This document shows positions 55,835 to 64,000 of a DNA stretch of 64,000 bases, piece after piece. The notes beneath the pieces are model-generated. The model was given only the letters and a program-made list of their open reading frames with translations, was not told the origin of the DNA and did not search any database. Each line of letters begins with the position of its first letter. Position 1 is the first letter of the stretch. Source of the stretch: CALLPQ01 sp964392325 (lineage in GTDB: Bacteria; Pseudomonadota; Alphaproteobacteria; Caulobacterales; Parvularculaceae); the NCBI GenBank assembly GCA_964392325.1, contig CAYMPJ010000008.1:81167-145166 (forward strand), given 5' to 3'. The position numbers and the translations under genes are program-made.

Positions 55835-56848
55835 ATGAAACTTATACAGCTTACCTACCCAAGCAGTTACCGCGACCGGGTTGAACATTCGGTCAAAAAT
55901 GCAGAACCAGTGGATTGGTCCCGGGAGGTTGAACCAGACAATGCCCGCGAGAGCGTGAAAGTGTTGCTGGAGGACGGTGAGGGACAATCCTTGATGGATG
56001 CGGTTCAAACAATGTTTGCCAGTAAAGACCAATGGCGGCTCATGCTTTTGGATGTTGAGGCAACCTTACCGAGAATTGAAGCAAGTCCGACTGAAGATGG
56101 AGAGGAAAAGCAAAAGAAAAATTCCTCAAAACAAACGGTGCGCGAGACGCTGGTTGTGGAAATCACACGCAATAGCCGCTTGAATACCGATTTTATCGTT
56201 TTGACTATTTTGTCAGCAATTGTTGCTGCAATTGGCCTCAATGAAGATAATGTTGCCGTTGTCATTGGCGCAATGGTTATCGCGCCTTTGCTGGGGCCAA
56301 TTTTGGGCTTTAGTCTGGGCTCGGCTCTGGGTTCTGGTTCATTAATGCTGCAAGCGTCGCGTACGGCGATAGCCGGGTTAGCGACTGGATTTGGCACTGT
56401 CTATCTAATGGCTCTGATCATGCCGATAAATCTGGAAAGTGGCGAGTTAATTGCGCGGACAAATATAAATCCGGAAGTCATCGCGCTCGCTCTTGCCTCT
56501 GGCGCGGCGGCCGCATTGTCACTGACGGGGGGCTTGTCTTCAGCGCTGGTCGGCGTGATGGTTGCGGTTGCCTTGCTCCCGCCTTCGGCGGCCTCTGCGA
56601 TGTATTTGGGGGCAGGCGATATCCGCAATGCGCTGGCGGCTGCAATCCTTGTATTATTAAATATAATTTGCGTGCTTCTCTCGACGCAGATTGTTTTTTC
56701 CTGGAAGGGCGTACGCCCAAGGCGATGGATACAACAAAAAAATGCAGAAAAATCTCGTCGTATCAATTTAATCGTCTGGGCGGTTTTGTTGATTGGTTTA
56801 TTTGTTCTGGGCCTTTGGATTAGCAATGAGAGTGTGTTCGGGTCTTAA
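55835..56848 (+). CDS. DUF389 (TIGR00341-like) membrane protein
   Basis: 337 residues from ATG 55835; a TTG further upstream gives a longer frame with less family fit. About 110 cytosolic residues precede the DUF389 membrane domain with 'NTDFIVLTILSAIVAAIGL', 'VVIGAMVIAPLLGPILG', 'ASGAAAALSLTGGLSSALVG' and 'VAVALLPPSAASAMYLGAG'. The family is widespread and its function is not known. Confidence 0.9.
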   Translation: MKLIQLTYPSSYRDRVEHSVKNAEPVDWSREVEPDNARESVKVLLEDGEGQSLMDAVQTMFASKDQWRLMLLDVEATLPRIEASPTEDGEEKQKKNSSKQTVRETLVVEITRNSRLNTDFIVLTILSAIVAAIGLNEDNVAVVIGAMVIAPLLGPILGFSLGSALGSGSLMLQASRTAIAGLATGFGTVYLMALIMPINLESGELIARTNINPEVIALALASGAAAALSLTGGLSSALVGVMVAVALLPPSAASAMYLGAGDIRNALAAAILVLLNIICVLLSTQIVFSWKGVRPRRWIQQKNAEKSRRINLIVWAVLLIGLFVLGLWISNESVFGS

Positions 56849-57009
56849 AACAATTTTCGGAAGTTTATGCTTTGCAATGATGTTGGGCGCGGCTTAAAAC
56901 CGATAAAAGAGCGCTTCTTCTACGATGGGCCCAAACCGAGGGTTTAATGATAAAATGCGCGGTGACCGGTCAAGGCATTGCTCCTACAAATAAAATTGGA
57001 TGATGAAAT

Positions 57010-58440
57010 ATGGTAAGACTACCAGAAGCAACAAAGTTTTATATTGATGGTGAATGGCGCGCGCCCGATAGCTCTGAGACAGCGCCGCTCATTAACCCCG
57101 CCACAGAAACTGAAATCGGACATGTTGCTCTTGGTAACACCAATGACGCCAATGATGCTGTTGCTGCCGCCAAATGCGCCTTTCCGGGATTTTCTAAAAC
57201 GAGTGTGGCTGAGCGCATTGATCTTTTGAAAGCGATCAATGACCAGTTTAAAAAACGCAAAGATGAAATTGCCAACGCGGTACATCAAACCATGGGTGCC
57301 CCCATTGAACTTGCCAATAGCGCTCAAGCTGGCTCCGGCTTGCAGCATTTTGGCGAAATTATCAAAGTCCTCGAGACGTTTGAATTTGAAACGCCAATGG
57401 GAACCACAATGGTGCGAAAGGAACCGATTGGCGTATGTGCGTTGATCACCCCTTGGAACTGGCCAGTCAATCAAATTGCTACGAAGGTTGCCCCCGCCTT
57501 GGCTGCTGGGTGCACGATGGTTTTAAAGCCAAGTGAATACACGCCTCTTGACGCGATTTTATTGACCGAGATTCTTCATGATGTTGGCGTTCCTAAAGGC
57601 GTGTTCAATTTGGTGACAGGAACCGGCGCGCAAGTTGGCGCTCACTTATGTGCCCACCCAGATATTGACTTCGTTTCATTTACCGGTTCGACCCGCGCCG
57701 GTATGGCCATCGGCGCAGCCGGTGCAAAAGACATCAAGCGCGTTGCATTGGAATTAGGCGGAAAGTCTGCATGCATCTTACTTGATGATGCAAATTATCA
57801 AGAGGCGGTACCCGCAGCTGTTAAAGGCGTAATGCTAAATTCAGGTCAATCATGTAACGCGGCAGCCAGAATTCTGGCACCAAGGGGAGCGTATGAAGAA
57901 ATTTGCAATATTGCAAAGGAAACAGCAAACGCATTAACGCTGGGCCCAGAGGGTTATCTTGGCCCTGTTGCAAATGCAATCCAGTTTGAAAAGGTGAGGG
58001 ATTATATTAAAATCGGGCTTTCAGAAGGGGCGCGATTAATCGCAGGCGGCGCAGATCGCCCAAGTGATAAACCCAAAGGCTATTATGTTTCTCCGACTGT
58101 GCTTGCAGATGTTGCCCCTGGGTCGACGCTGGATCGCGAAGAAATATTTGGACCGGTTCTGACCATAACCCCCTATGATTCAATTGCTGAAGCTATAGAG
58201 ATTGCTAATGATTCCGAGTACGGATTGTCTGGCGCAGTCTGGAGTAATAATCACCAAAAAGCTTGCGAGGTAGCTTCAGCCCTTAGAACCGGCATGGTTC
58301 ATATTAATGGTTCTGGTCTGGACGCAAGCGCGCCTTTTGGGGGGTATAAGAAATCAGGTAATGGCCGCGAATGGGGCGTATATGGTTTGGAAGAATTTCT
58401 GGAACTAAAATCAGTATATGGCGGCGCAGCCGAAATCTAG
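57010..58440 (+). CDS. NAD(P)-dependent aldehyde dehydrogenase
   Basis: 476 residues, typical for the family. Catalytic Cys lies in 'NSGQSCNAAARI', general base Glu in 'ALELGGKSACILL', cofactor segment 'TPWNWPVNQIATKVAPALAA', 'GSTRAG' and 'EEIFGPVLTI' near the end. It oxidises an aldehyde to the acid; the substrate cannot be told. It is convergent with the PLP-dependent decarboxylase gene and overlaps its 3' end by 4 nt. Confidence 0.95.
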   Translation: MVRLPEATKFYIDGEWRAPDSSETAPLINPATETEIGHVALGNTNDANDAVAAAKCAFPGFSKTSVAERIDLLKAINDQFKKRKDEIANAVHQTMGAPIELANSAQAGSGLQHFGEIIKVLETFEFETPMGTTMVRKEPIGVCALITPWNWPVNQIATKVAPALAAGCTMVLKPSEYTPLDAILLTEILHDVGVPKGVFNLVTGTGAQVGAHLCAHPDIDFVSFTGSTRAGMAIGAAGAKDIKRVALELGGKSACILLDDANYQEAVPAAVKGVMLNSGQSCNAAARILAPRGAYEEICNIAKETANALTLGPEGYLGPVANAIQFEKVRDYIKIGLSEGARLIAGGADRPSDKPKGYYVSPTVLADVAPGSTLDREEIFGPVLTITPYDSIAEAIEIANDSEYGLSGAVWSNNHQKACEVASALRTGMVHINGSGLDASAPFGGYKKSGNGREWGVYGLEEFLELKSVYGGAAEI

Positions 58441-59612
58441 ATATTTGGATTTTTAAGAGAAGCCGACAAATCTTCTATAAAATTTTGAATTTGATCAGTT
58501 GTTACATGCTCCATCACGACAATTTTTTGCCAACTGGGTGACGCGTGATTATCCGGAACAAGATAATATTTTTTTGCAATGTCCTTTGAGATGAAATCAT
58601 TTTTCATGGCAATGATATTGGCATGCGGGTTTCGATAATAAATAACTCCCAATCGATCCAGCTCATCAGTCACCATCGAAGTTTTGCTTTGTGCTTGTTC
58701 AATTTTCTGTTCCCATTCCTCCCGCCCATAAGAACACAAAATCATCCAGATCGCTATTGCGTTCGCGCCGGAACGGCTGCCAACCAAAGTGCAATCTTCC
58801 CCTTTGACATATTTGGCATTCTCTATGTTGGCATATTGGATCATATCCTTGCGCACCAGAAAAATTCCCGTTCCATAGGGAGATTGCAATACCTTATGGG
58901 CATCGACTGAAAATGAACAAATATGAGGATTCTCAAAAGTTATCAGATTATTTTGAACTGCGAATGGGTAATAAAATCCTCCGTATACTGCATCAACATG
59001 CACTTTGAATGCCACATTCGCGCTCTCCAATACGTCATGGGCCATTTTAATATCGTCAACAGACCCAAACATTGTTGTCATCATGTTGCATATAAGGATG
59101 AAACATGTCTTTCCGCGCTTTTTTTGAATTTGGATTTCTTCTTCAAAAATTGTCCGATTAATTGATCGATCATTTTCTTGAACAGGAATTTTCGTAATAT
59201 CGAGGGATAGGAGATTTGCGGCTTTATCGATTGAGTAGTGCGTATCCTGCGAACAAATAATCACAATGTTCTCAAGCCCAGCCTTCATTTTTCGCTGAAA
59301 ATAATTTCGGTATATCCATATGGCGTTAATATTCGCTTCGGTTCCCCCTGAAGCAACATAGCCATCATACATATCGTTTTGTGCTTTAAAAATATCAATC
59401 GCGCAGATACTCAAAAGCTCTCTCTCAATGTCATGTGTCCCGGAGAAGAAAGGCTCAGACTCGCCTAAAGTATGGCATCCAATATGGTTGGGGTTTTCCA
59501 ACAGGCTACGCAGAAATGGAGCCTCGTCTAAAAATGTTGCGTCCTGATTGAAGACTCTCGAGTCCAAATGAGACCCAGGTACCCCCAAAACCGATTTATC
59601 AATATAGGACAC
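58437..59612 (-). CDS. PLP-dependent group II decarboxylase, histidine decarboxylase-like
   Basis: 391 residues from GTG 59612. PLP-binding features are 'YVASGGTEANINAIW', 'SQDTHYSIDKAANLL', 'HVDAVYGGFYYPF' and the Schiff-base Lys in 'SFSVDAHKVLQSPYGTGIF'. The closest relatives by motif are bacterial histidine and tyrosine decarboxylases, which make amines. The gene is visibly more AT-rich and uses more A/T third positions than its neighbours, pointing to transfer. Substrate uncertain. Confidence 0.82.
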   Translation of the reverse strand: MSYIDKSVLGVPGSHLDSRVFNQDATFLDEAPFLRSLLENPNHIGCHTLGESEPFFSGTHDIERELLSICAIDIFKAQNDMYDGYVASGGTEANINAIWIYRNYFQRKMKAGLENIVIICSQDTHYSIDKAANLLSLDITKIPVQENDRSINRTIFEEEIQIQKKRGKTCFILICNMMTTMFGSVDDIKMAHDVLESANVAFKVHVDAVYGGFYYPFAVQNNLITFENPHICSFSVDAHKVLQSPYGTGIFLVRKDMIQYANIENAKYVKGEDCTLVGSRSGANAIAIWMILCSYGREEWEQKIEQAQSKTSMVTDELDRLGVIYYRNPHANIIAMKNDFISKDIAKKYYLVPDNHASPSWQKIVVMEHVTTDQIQNFIEDLSASLKNPNI

Positions 59613-59814
59613 ATTGGTTTCGAGAGCGCTTAATATGCGTCTTTTTATGTCTTCAGGTGATCATTTTGCTAAATTGGTGTATCCATTTTTGCTCCATGCA
59701 TTTTTTTAAAAGAATATGGATTTCAAAAAAAATTAGAGCAGCTTCTTTGGCCCGTCAACTCGGTCAATATTTTAAACGAAAATTACCCCAAAATGCATTC
59801 TAAAAAGTCTTCGG

Positions 59815-60075
59815 GTACTGAATTCGTCACGACGCGAGAACGATCTCGTTGGGTATATTACGCAATCGGGCAAAGAGTGGCGTCATTTGAACCTACCGGC
59901 CATTGCTGAAGAAGACGAATGCACCGAAATTGGCCCGAACCAATTCCATAAACGAAAAAATAATCACCCTTACACTCCGAACGAGAACCGTTTCCCGATC
60001 AACGACCTCTCGCAGAGTATCAACACATTCAGTGTAGAAAATCAATTCGAGGATAGAGAAACCATGTGCGCATAA
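59815..60075 (+). pseudogene. phage terminase large subunit remnant
   Basis: Reading the frame from 59815, the sequence shows 'RRENDLVGYITQSGKEW', 'LNLPAIAEEDECTEIG' and then 'NHPYTPNENRF' and 'INTFSVENQFEDRE'. These line up in order with the ATPase-to-nuclease joint of phage terminase large subunits (RlhedDLvGyl, LPAIAEEDE, lHPeRe, FaaQYQQ-type segments). The N-terminal Walker motifs are missing; an in-frame TAA lies near 59776 and the frame ends at 60073-60075, before the nuclease. The last 34 nt overlap the MbnP-like gene's 3' end. Confidence 0.62.
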
Positions 60076-60776
60076 TTGTCTGCCATGATGGCCGCATCTC
60101 CTCTATCGAATTTAACCGTTGGGAGCTCACCAATATCAATTGGCGTCTTACCATCAAAGAGCTTCATAATATCAACTTCGAACAATAACTCGCTTGCAGC
60201 CTCATCTGGAAGATTAAAGGAATAATCGCGCCGGTTCTCGTTAAAGCCAACATGATAAACAAGTGGCCGAACCCCTTGCTCGCTGTGCAATCGCCCTTCA
60301 AAAACCAGAAATTTATAACCGACCTCCCAGTTCCACGCCATCGGACTGTTTGGGTCAAGTGCGCCTCTTGTTTCAATAGATCCGTTCGCCTCACCGTCCA
60401 CGCCGAGTGAAAACCCAATGCGGTCTACGCTTTCTAACGGAACGTTCTCTAACTCTATGCGGTGGCCATCTTCTGACGTGTCAAATCTGACGAGATGATA
60501 GCTGTCCGGTTCAAGGTAGGTTTGGTTGTCGCCTTCTAATTGAATATTGGAAACAATAAAACGAAAATTCTGTATACTGAAAGTGTATTCCCCAACAGAA
60601 GCATCATAACGGGCATCGTCAAAGATGAGCGGGGCGCCATCAATGTGCGCGGTAAACCGCAAAGTTACGCTCTGGGTGACACTTTGGGTTGTCGGCGGGG
60701 CCGGTGTACAGGACGTCGCCAAAGCGGCAAGGATTATCAGCAAAAGGGTGCAAGCGGGACGGTTAAGAGATATCAT
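60042..60776 (-). CDS. MbnP-family lipoprotein (metallo-mystery pair)
   Basis: 244 residues with lipobox 'ATSC' (Cys23). The beta-rich mature domain matches the MbnP family: 'VTLRFTAHIDGAPL', 'FRFIVSNIQLEGDN', 'YHLVRFD', 'FSLGVDGEANG' and the hallmark 'MAWNWEVGYKFLVFEG' with Trp148 and Trp150. In studied members MbnP is a periplasmic copper-binding partner whose tryptophan is oxidised to kynurenine by the dihaem enzyme MbnH. The Cys residues of the longer four-Cys subfamily are absent here. Its start overlaps the dihaem gene's stop, so the pair is coupled. No methanobactin synthesis genes are seen. Confidence 0.85.
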   Translation of the reverse strand: MISLNRPACTLLLIILAALATSCTPAPPTTQSVTQSVTLRFTAHIDGAPLIFDDARYDASVGEYTFSIQNFRFIVSNIQLEGDNQTYLEPDSYHLVRFDTSEDGHRIELENVPLESVDRIGFSLGVDGEANGSIETRGALDPNSPMAWNWEVGYKFLVFEGRLHSEQGVRPLVYHVGFNENRRDYSFNLPDEAASELLFEVDIMKLFDGKTPIDIGELPTVKFDRGDAAIMADNYAHMVSLSSN

Positions 60777-61912
60777 TGATCAGCACTCTCAAAAGGATTT
60801 GAAAACCGTTCGTCAGTAAGGAACGTTTCATCGGTGAGCGTGTGTAAAAAAGCGATAATAGCCGCCGTTTCTGCGGGCGTCAGGTTAAGCCCTTGAGCGG
60901 CGGTCGGATCAGCAGTCAGATTATCTGCCTCCAGAATGAGCGGACTCAACGTATCGCTCATTTGAATGGCGTGATTGTAATGATTCATAACGTCCTCAAG
61001 GGTGGCAAGGCGGCCATCATGCATATAGGGAGCAGTCACCGCAATATTTCTGAGCGTTGGAACTTTGAACAAACCGCGATGGCGCGCCTCGCCGGTTGTG
61101 CCCATCAGTCCGGTTGCAAGTGCCGGGTCTGCATCAAGGCCATTATTGGAGAAGCCATCGTAAGCGTCGGCAGCACCCGACGTTAAAAACTGGCTATGGC
61201 AGTCAATACAGTTACCCCCCCTCAAAGAAACTTTGACATCCGGGTGCGCCATAAAGAGTTTCCGGCCAAAATCTTCGTCGGGCGTTAGTGTCGCCTCTCC
61301 TCGCAAATATTGATCATAGCGGGAATTATTTGAGATCAGAAGCCGAAGAAATGTGGCGAGGGCTTTCGCAGTGGCCTCTGGTGTGATTTCACCATAAGCG
61401 GTTCGATAGAGGTCTCGATACACAGAGTCTTCTTTGAGTTCATCCATAAGTGCGCCGAGAGACTGATCCATTTCGGTCGGGTCTTGAATGGGCTGAAGCA
61501 CAACCGTTTCAAGACCACGAGCCCGTCCATCCCAAAAGAAATGGCGCGATCCCCAAAGCAGGTTGGAGAGGCTCATGGATGAAAAGCCAAGTTCTTGACC
61601 ATGCTTACCAATGGCGCGCGAAAGGCCATCGGTAAAACCCCGCTCTTGCCTATGACAAGTCGCGCACGAGATGAGATTATCTCCCGACAACCGGGTATCA
61701 TAAAACAGTCTCCTGCCGAGCTCGAAGCCCTCCTCAGTCAGCGGATTATTTTCCGGAACGGAGAAGCGACCATAAACAAAGGGAGCCCGAAAGTCGGTGA
61801 TCGGCGTCGGTTCTGGCGCAGGGTGATCAATCAGGATGACCGCAGCAAAGACACTGAGCCCGAGCAATACAGCCAGGATTGTGCGTCCCTTGATCTCAAT
61901 CTTCTTGACCAT
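60773..61912 (-). CDS. MauG/MbnH-type dihaem c-type peroxidase
   Basis: 379 residues from ATG 61912 (GTG 61924, which shares a base with the upstream stop, is an alternative). A signal anchor (about 11-29) is followed by two haem sites CxxCH at 83-87 ('ISCATCHRQERGFTD') and 235-239 ('GNCIDCHSQF'). 'PTLRNIAVTAPYMHDGRLAT' (290-303) holds the Tyr/Met pair near the second haem. The length and spacing fit the cytochrome c peroxidase/MauG superfamily, and the adjacent MbnP partner makes the MbnH subtype likely. It would oxidise a tryptophan on MbnP using peroxide in the periplasm. Confidence 0.88.
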   Translation of the reverse strand: MVKKIEIKGRTILAVLLGLSVFAAVILIDHPAPEPTPITDFRAPFVYGRFSVPENNPLTEEGFELGRRLFYDTRLSGDNLISCATCHRQERGFTDGLSRAIGKHGQELGFSSMSLSNLLWGSRHFFWDGRARGLETVVLQPIQDPTEMDQSLGALMDELKEDSVYRDLYRTAYGEITPEATAKALATFLRLLISNNSRYDQYLRGEATLTPDEDFGRKLFMAHPDVKVSLRGGNCIDCHSQFLTSGAADAYDGFSNNGLDADPALATGLMGTTGEARHRGLFKVPTLRNIAVTAPYMHDGRLATLEDVMNHYNHAIQMSDTLSPLILEADNLTADPTAAQGLNLTPAETAAIIAFLHTLTDETFLTDERFSNPFESADQ

Positions 61913-61923
61913 AGAGATGCACA

Positions 61924-63294
61924 CTAATGGTGATGTACGAAGCCTGAACCAAAGAGCGCTTCGACATTCTCGACGCCTCTATTGTAAGTGCCTTTGAAAT
62001 CAACCGTACCAAGCAGCTCACCTGTTTCAAGGTCATGTACCGTGACCGAGTGATCGTTGAGGCCGGCCATAAAATCAACATCGGTTGGATCATTGGCGGC
62101 GGCATCACCGAGGTTGAGAAGATTGTTTTGAACGGCAATCAGGTCACGTCCGGAAGCGGAGGTAAAGAAGATCATATGGTGCGCACCGGCCGCCGCATTG
62201 ATGTCGGGCCCAGACGGCACAAGGTTTGGAAGCTGCGCGATATCATAACGCTTCACAACGCCCGGCAGAGCATGTGAGATAAACAGCTCATCTTTTGTTC
62301 CGTAAAACTCAAGCGGGACACCAGTGCCATTCTCGACGCCGCTATAGATGAGTTCCGGCTCACCAAAGGTGCGGCTTTCCTGATCAAATCCGAGCTTATA
62401 CGTTTCAAAACCAAACATCGTATTGACCATGAGATTTGGTTCTAGGTCCGGATGGATGGAAGGGCGCGTGAACAAAACTTCAACCGGAGAAGATGGAAAA
62501 CCGACAGGCTCAGTGCCTTTGATCTGGATGGTCTGGACAGGTTCCATCGTGTTGAGATCAATCACGGTGACGGAGTCCCCAACGCCCGTTGCAAGGTCTG
62601 GATGGACGGTTGACGTTACAACCATGACATCCTCAAAAGCTGTGATGCCATGGGGATACATAATGTAGGGATCGCCCTCGGCGACTTGGCTCTTGCGCGC
62701 CGAAATGACTTTGACAAGTTCATTGGTGTTGGCATCAAAGACGCCGACAGACCCACCATCTGCCTCGCCCGCACCGCCCATAAAGGTGACAAACATGAGA
62801 TCACGGTCATTGACGGTAACCCACATAATGTCTTCACCGACAGTTTGGCCGCCCGTATTAAGGCAGTTTGCGCCTTCAATTACCGGACTACCTGCCGCGT
62901 CTCTGCTGAGCCCAACCTCGGCGAGCGAACAAACCCCATCAAGCCCGGTCGCGTAAAGTCGTCCGTTCGGGTTGTAGTAGAGGTGATGAAATGGTTCATC
63001 CATTTCCGGCTGGTCAATCTCGCTAATGATCTCTCCGAAGCGTTCTGACTCTGGGTCAAGCTCGACAATGGCGATGCTATGGCGGGAGTCGGCAAGCGTT
63101 GGCAGGCCGCGCAAAAGCACTATCGCCCGGCTTTCCTCACGGATGGCAGGAGCAGAAGTCTCTTCAATCTCTATAGGTGCTGGTTCTGATGCCGGTTCTG
63201 GTGCCAGTTCCGGGGTTTGCTGACTACATGCTGCGAGAGTCGCGGTTAGTATAATTCCATAAGTCAGGGTCTTTAAAGTGTCTGGGTAATGCAT
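61924..63294 (-). CDS. beta-propeller lipoprotein
   Basis: 456 residues from ATG 63294 (GGAGAA upstream). Lipobox 'TLAAC' gives Cys23, followed by a Pro/Glu-rich linker to about residue 55. The rest looks like a seven-bladed YVTN/NHL-type propeller: 'YYNPNGRLYATGLDGVCSLA', 'VGVFDANTNELVKVISA', 'VTVIDLNTMEPVQTIQI' and 'VTVHDLETGELLGTVDFKG'. His clusters ('PFHHLYY', 'AGAHHMIFF', C-terminal 'FVHHH') suggest metal binding. Selenium-binding/methanethiol oxidase proteins, which also occur beside MauG-type genes, are a possible distant relation but their motifs are not clear. First gene of the operon with the dihaem enzyme and MbnP. Confidence 0.82.
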   Translation of the reverse strand: MHYPDTLKTLTYGIILTATLAACSQQTPELAPEPASEPAPIEIEETSAPAIREESRAIVLLRGLPTLADSRHSIAIVELDPESERFGEIISEIDQPEMDEPFHHLYYNPNGRLYATGLDGVCSLAEVGLSRDAAGSPVIEGANCLNTGGQTVGEDIMWVTVNDRDLMFVTFMGGAGEADGGSVGVFDANTNELVKVISARKSQVAEGDPYIMYPHGITAFEDVMVVTSTVHPDLATGVGDSVTVIDLNTMEPVQTIQIKGTEPVGFPSSPVEVLFTRPSIHPDLEPNLMVNTMFGFETYKLGFDQESRTFGEPELIYSGVENGTGVPLEFYGTKDELFISHALPGVVKRYDIAQLPNLVPSGPDINAAAGAHHMIFFTSASGRDLIAVQNNLLNLGDAAANDPTDVDFMAGLNDHSVTVHDLETGELLGTVDFKGTYNRGVENVEALFGSGFVHHH

Positions 63295-63482
63295 GGTTTT
63301 CTCCAATCTGATTATTATCGACAGTCCCTGATCCAGTCGATAGACTTCGCGAAACAAAGCGAGCAAAGCTCATATTTACCTTTGTACTGGCTTGAATATT
63401 TGTCAACCAAAACACGTTGTAACCCGCCAGCGATCATGAAAAGAGATTGGTTCTTGGGGCGAGGGTAATTCCTCCATTTGTC

Positions 63483-63941
63483 TTAAAGGTTGATCACAAT
63501 ATTTTCTTTGGCTGACTTTTGAGCTGCGAGCCCCATCTTCACAGCCTTTCGACCATCGGTTACGCTTACCTCGACTGTGCCATTGCCGTTCACGACATTT
63601 AAGAATTTTTGATGTTGGTAGAATGTGGAACCATGGTGATCGCCCGCCATTAAAAGGTCATGATCAATAGGGATATCTATTTTTACAGGATTTTTCGGAG
63701 AGCGAGGTGATCTGGTCAGGTCGGGGTGAGGGACTGGGCCGATATCATCAGGCCAGAACCGATGAGGGCCGGGCAATCTACATTCAATTTTTCCCTTAGG
63801 CCCGAGCGCGCCTATCTCTTCATTCCATTTCGACCCGTCAGCAAACATACAAAGCTCAAGCATAGCTCTTCCCCCATTTGCAAAGTCGAATAATACATAT
63901 CCCCCATCCCAAATGTCAGGCGTCGGTGTAAAGCCCCCTTG
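63483..63941 (-). pseudogene. Gfo/Idh/MocA oxidoreductase, C-terminal remnant
   Basis: The frame from 63941 to the TAA at 63483-63485 reads 'PDIWDGGYVLFDFANGGRAM', 'LELCMFADGSKWNEEIGALG', 'PKGKIECRLPGPHRFWP', 'GSTFYQHQKFLNVVNG' and 'VEVSVTDGRKAVKMGLAA', the C-terminal alpha/beta domain of Gfo/Idh/MocA dehydrogenases. An in-frame TAA at 63942-63944 cuts it off, and the NAD-binding Rossmann half is not found in the 60 nt that remain in the window. A frameshift or a longer decayed gene beyond the edge is possible. Confidence 0.75.
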
Positions 63942-64000
63942 TTATGTTGACGTGCTTCCCGTAAATTGATCCATTTAAAGCTGGAATTTTCCAATTATGA

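Noticed and set aside
1..64000. CRISPR array, insertion sequence or integrase.
   Set aside because: No regularly spaced identical repeats and no transposase or integrase motifs were found in any frame; the only phage trace is the terminase remnant.

Overview
The window looks like a chromosomal segment of a moderate-GC, aerobic, probably aquatic alphaproteobacterium. The main grounds are the rpsT-dnaA-dnaN-recF-gyrB replication block, a cmk-rpsA pair, a tRNA-His with A73 and no encoded G at position -1 (a known alphaproteobacterial trait), an Mla-type lipid-transport operon whose permease carries a fused STAS-like domain, and a TadD-type TPR lipoprotein. No taxon below class can be named from sequence reading alone.

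Layout. 0-8.5 kb: tail of a PQQ-type sugar dehydrogenase, a DinB-like protein, a leftward ppiD-like/trpE pair without the usual trpGDC partners, a sulfotransferase-like protein, a small lipoprotein and a DUF4153 membrane protein with Ca-loop repeats in its C-terminal half. 8.7-14.2 kb: tRNA-His, a GT4 glycosyltransferase, a hotdog thioesterase, a dipeptide-epimerase-like enolase-superfamily enzyme and a CHASE2/class III cyclase whose catalytic residues are eroded. 14.6-18.3 kb: mlaE-mlaF-mlaD-lipoprotein operon. 18.6-22.5 kb: secreted beta-helix protein, 2OG-Fe(II) oxygenase and an OafA-like acyltransferase. 22.5-27.6 kb: a truncated second copy of the cmk 5' end, a DUF3592 protein, intact cmk, rpsA with a strong terminator, mutM and rpsT.

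28.7-35.7 kb is the replication block: an unusually divergent dnaA with an N-terminal extension, then dnaN, recF and gyrB. A 12-bp tandem repeat array lies between dnaA and dnaN. 35.8-49 kb: membrane thioredoxin, BCCT transporter, TadD-like lipoprotein, M17 aminopeptidase, MarR regulator overlapping an NlpC/P60 peptidase, DUF885 peptidase, an internally repeated protein of unknown function, a crotonase, and a TPR protein paired with a single-haem cytochrome. 49-58.4 kb: catalase-peroxidase built as a lipoprotein, two glycosyltransferases (GT-C and cellulose-synthase-like), an outer-membrane barrel, a DUF389 protein and an aldehyde dehydrogenase.

58.4-64 kb is the most accessory-looking part. 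It holds an AT-rich PLP-dependent decarboxylase, an unannotated remnant of a phage terminase large subunit, a compact operon for a beta-propeller lipoprotein, a MauG/MbnH-type dihaem enzyme and an MbnP-type lipoprotein, and a broken Gfo/Idh/MocA oxidoreductase. The dihaem/MbnP pair belongs to a family known for copper handling and tryptophan-to-kynurenine modification; linking it to the propeller protein is my inference. The best candidates for new biology are that operon, the divergent initiator with its neighbouring repeats, the lipoprotein KatG and the degenerate cyclase. No CRISPR array, integrase, transposase or rRNA was seen.
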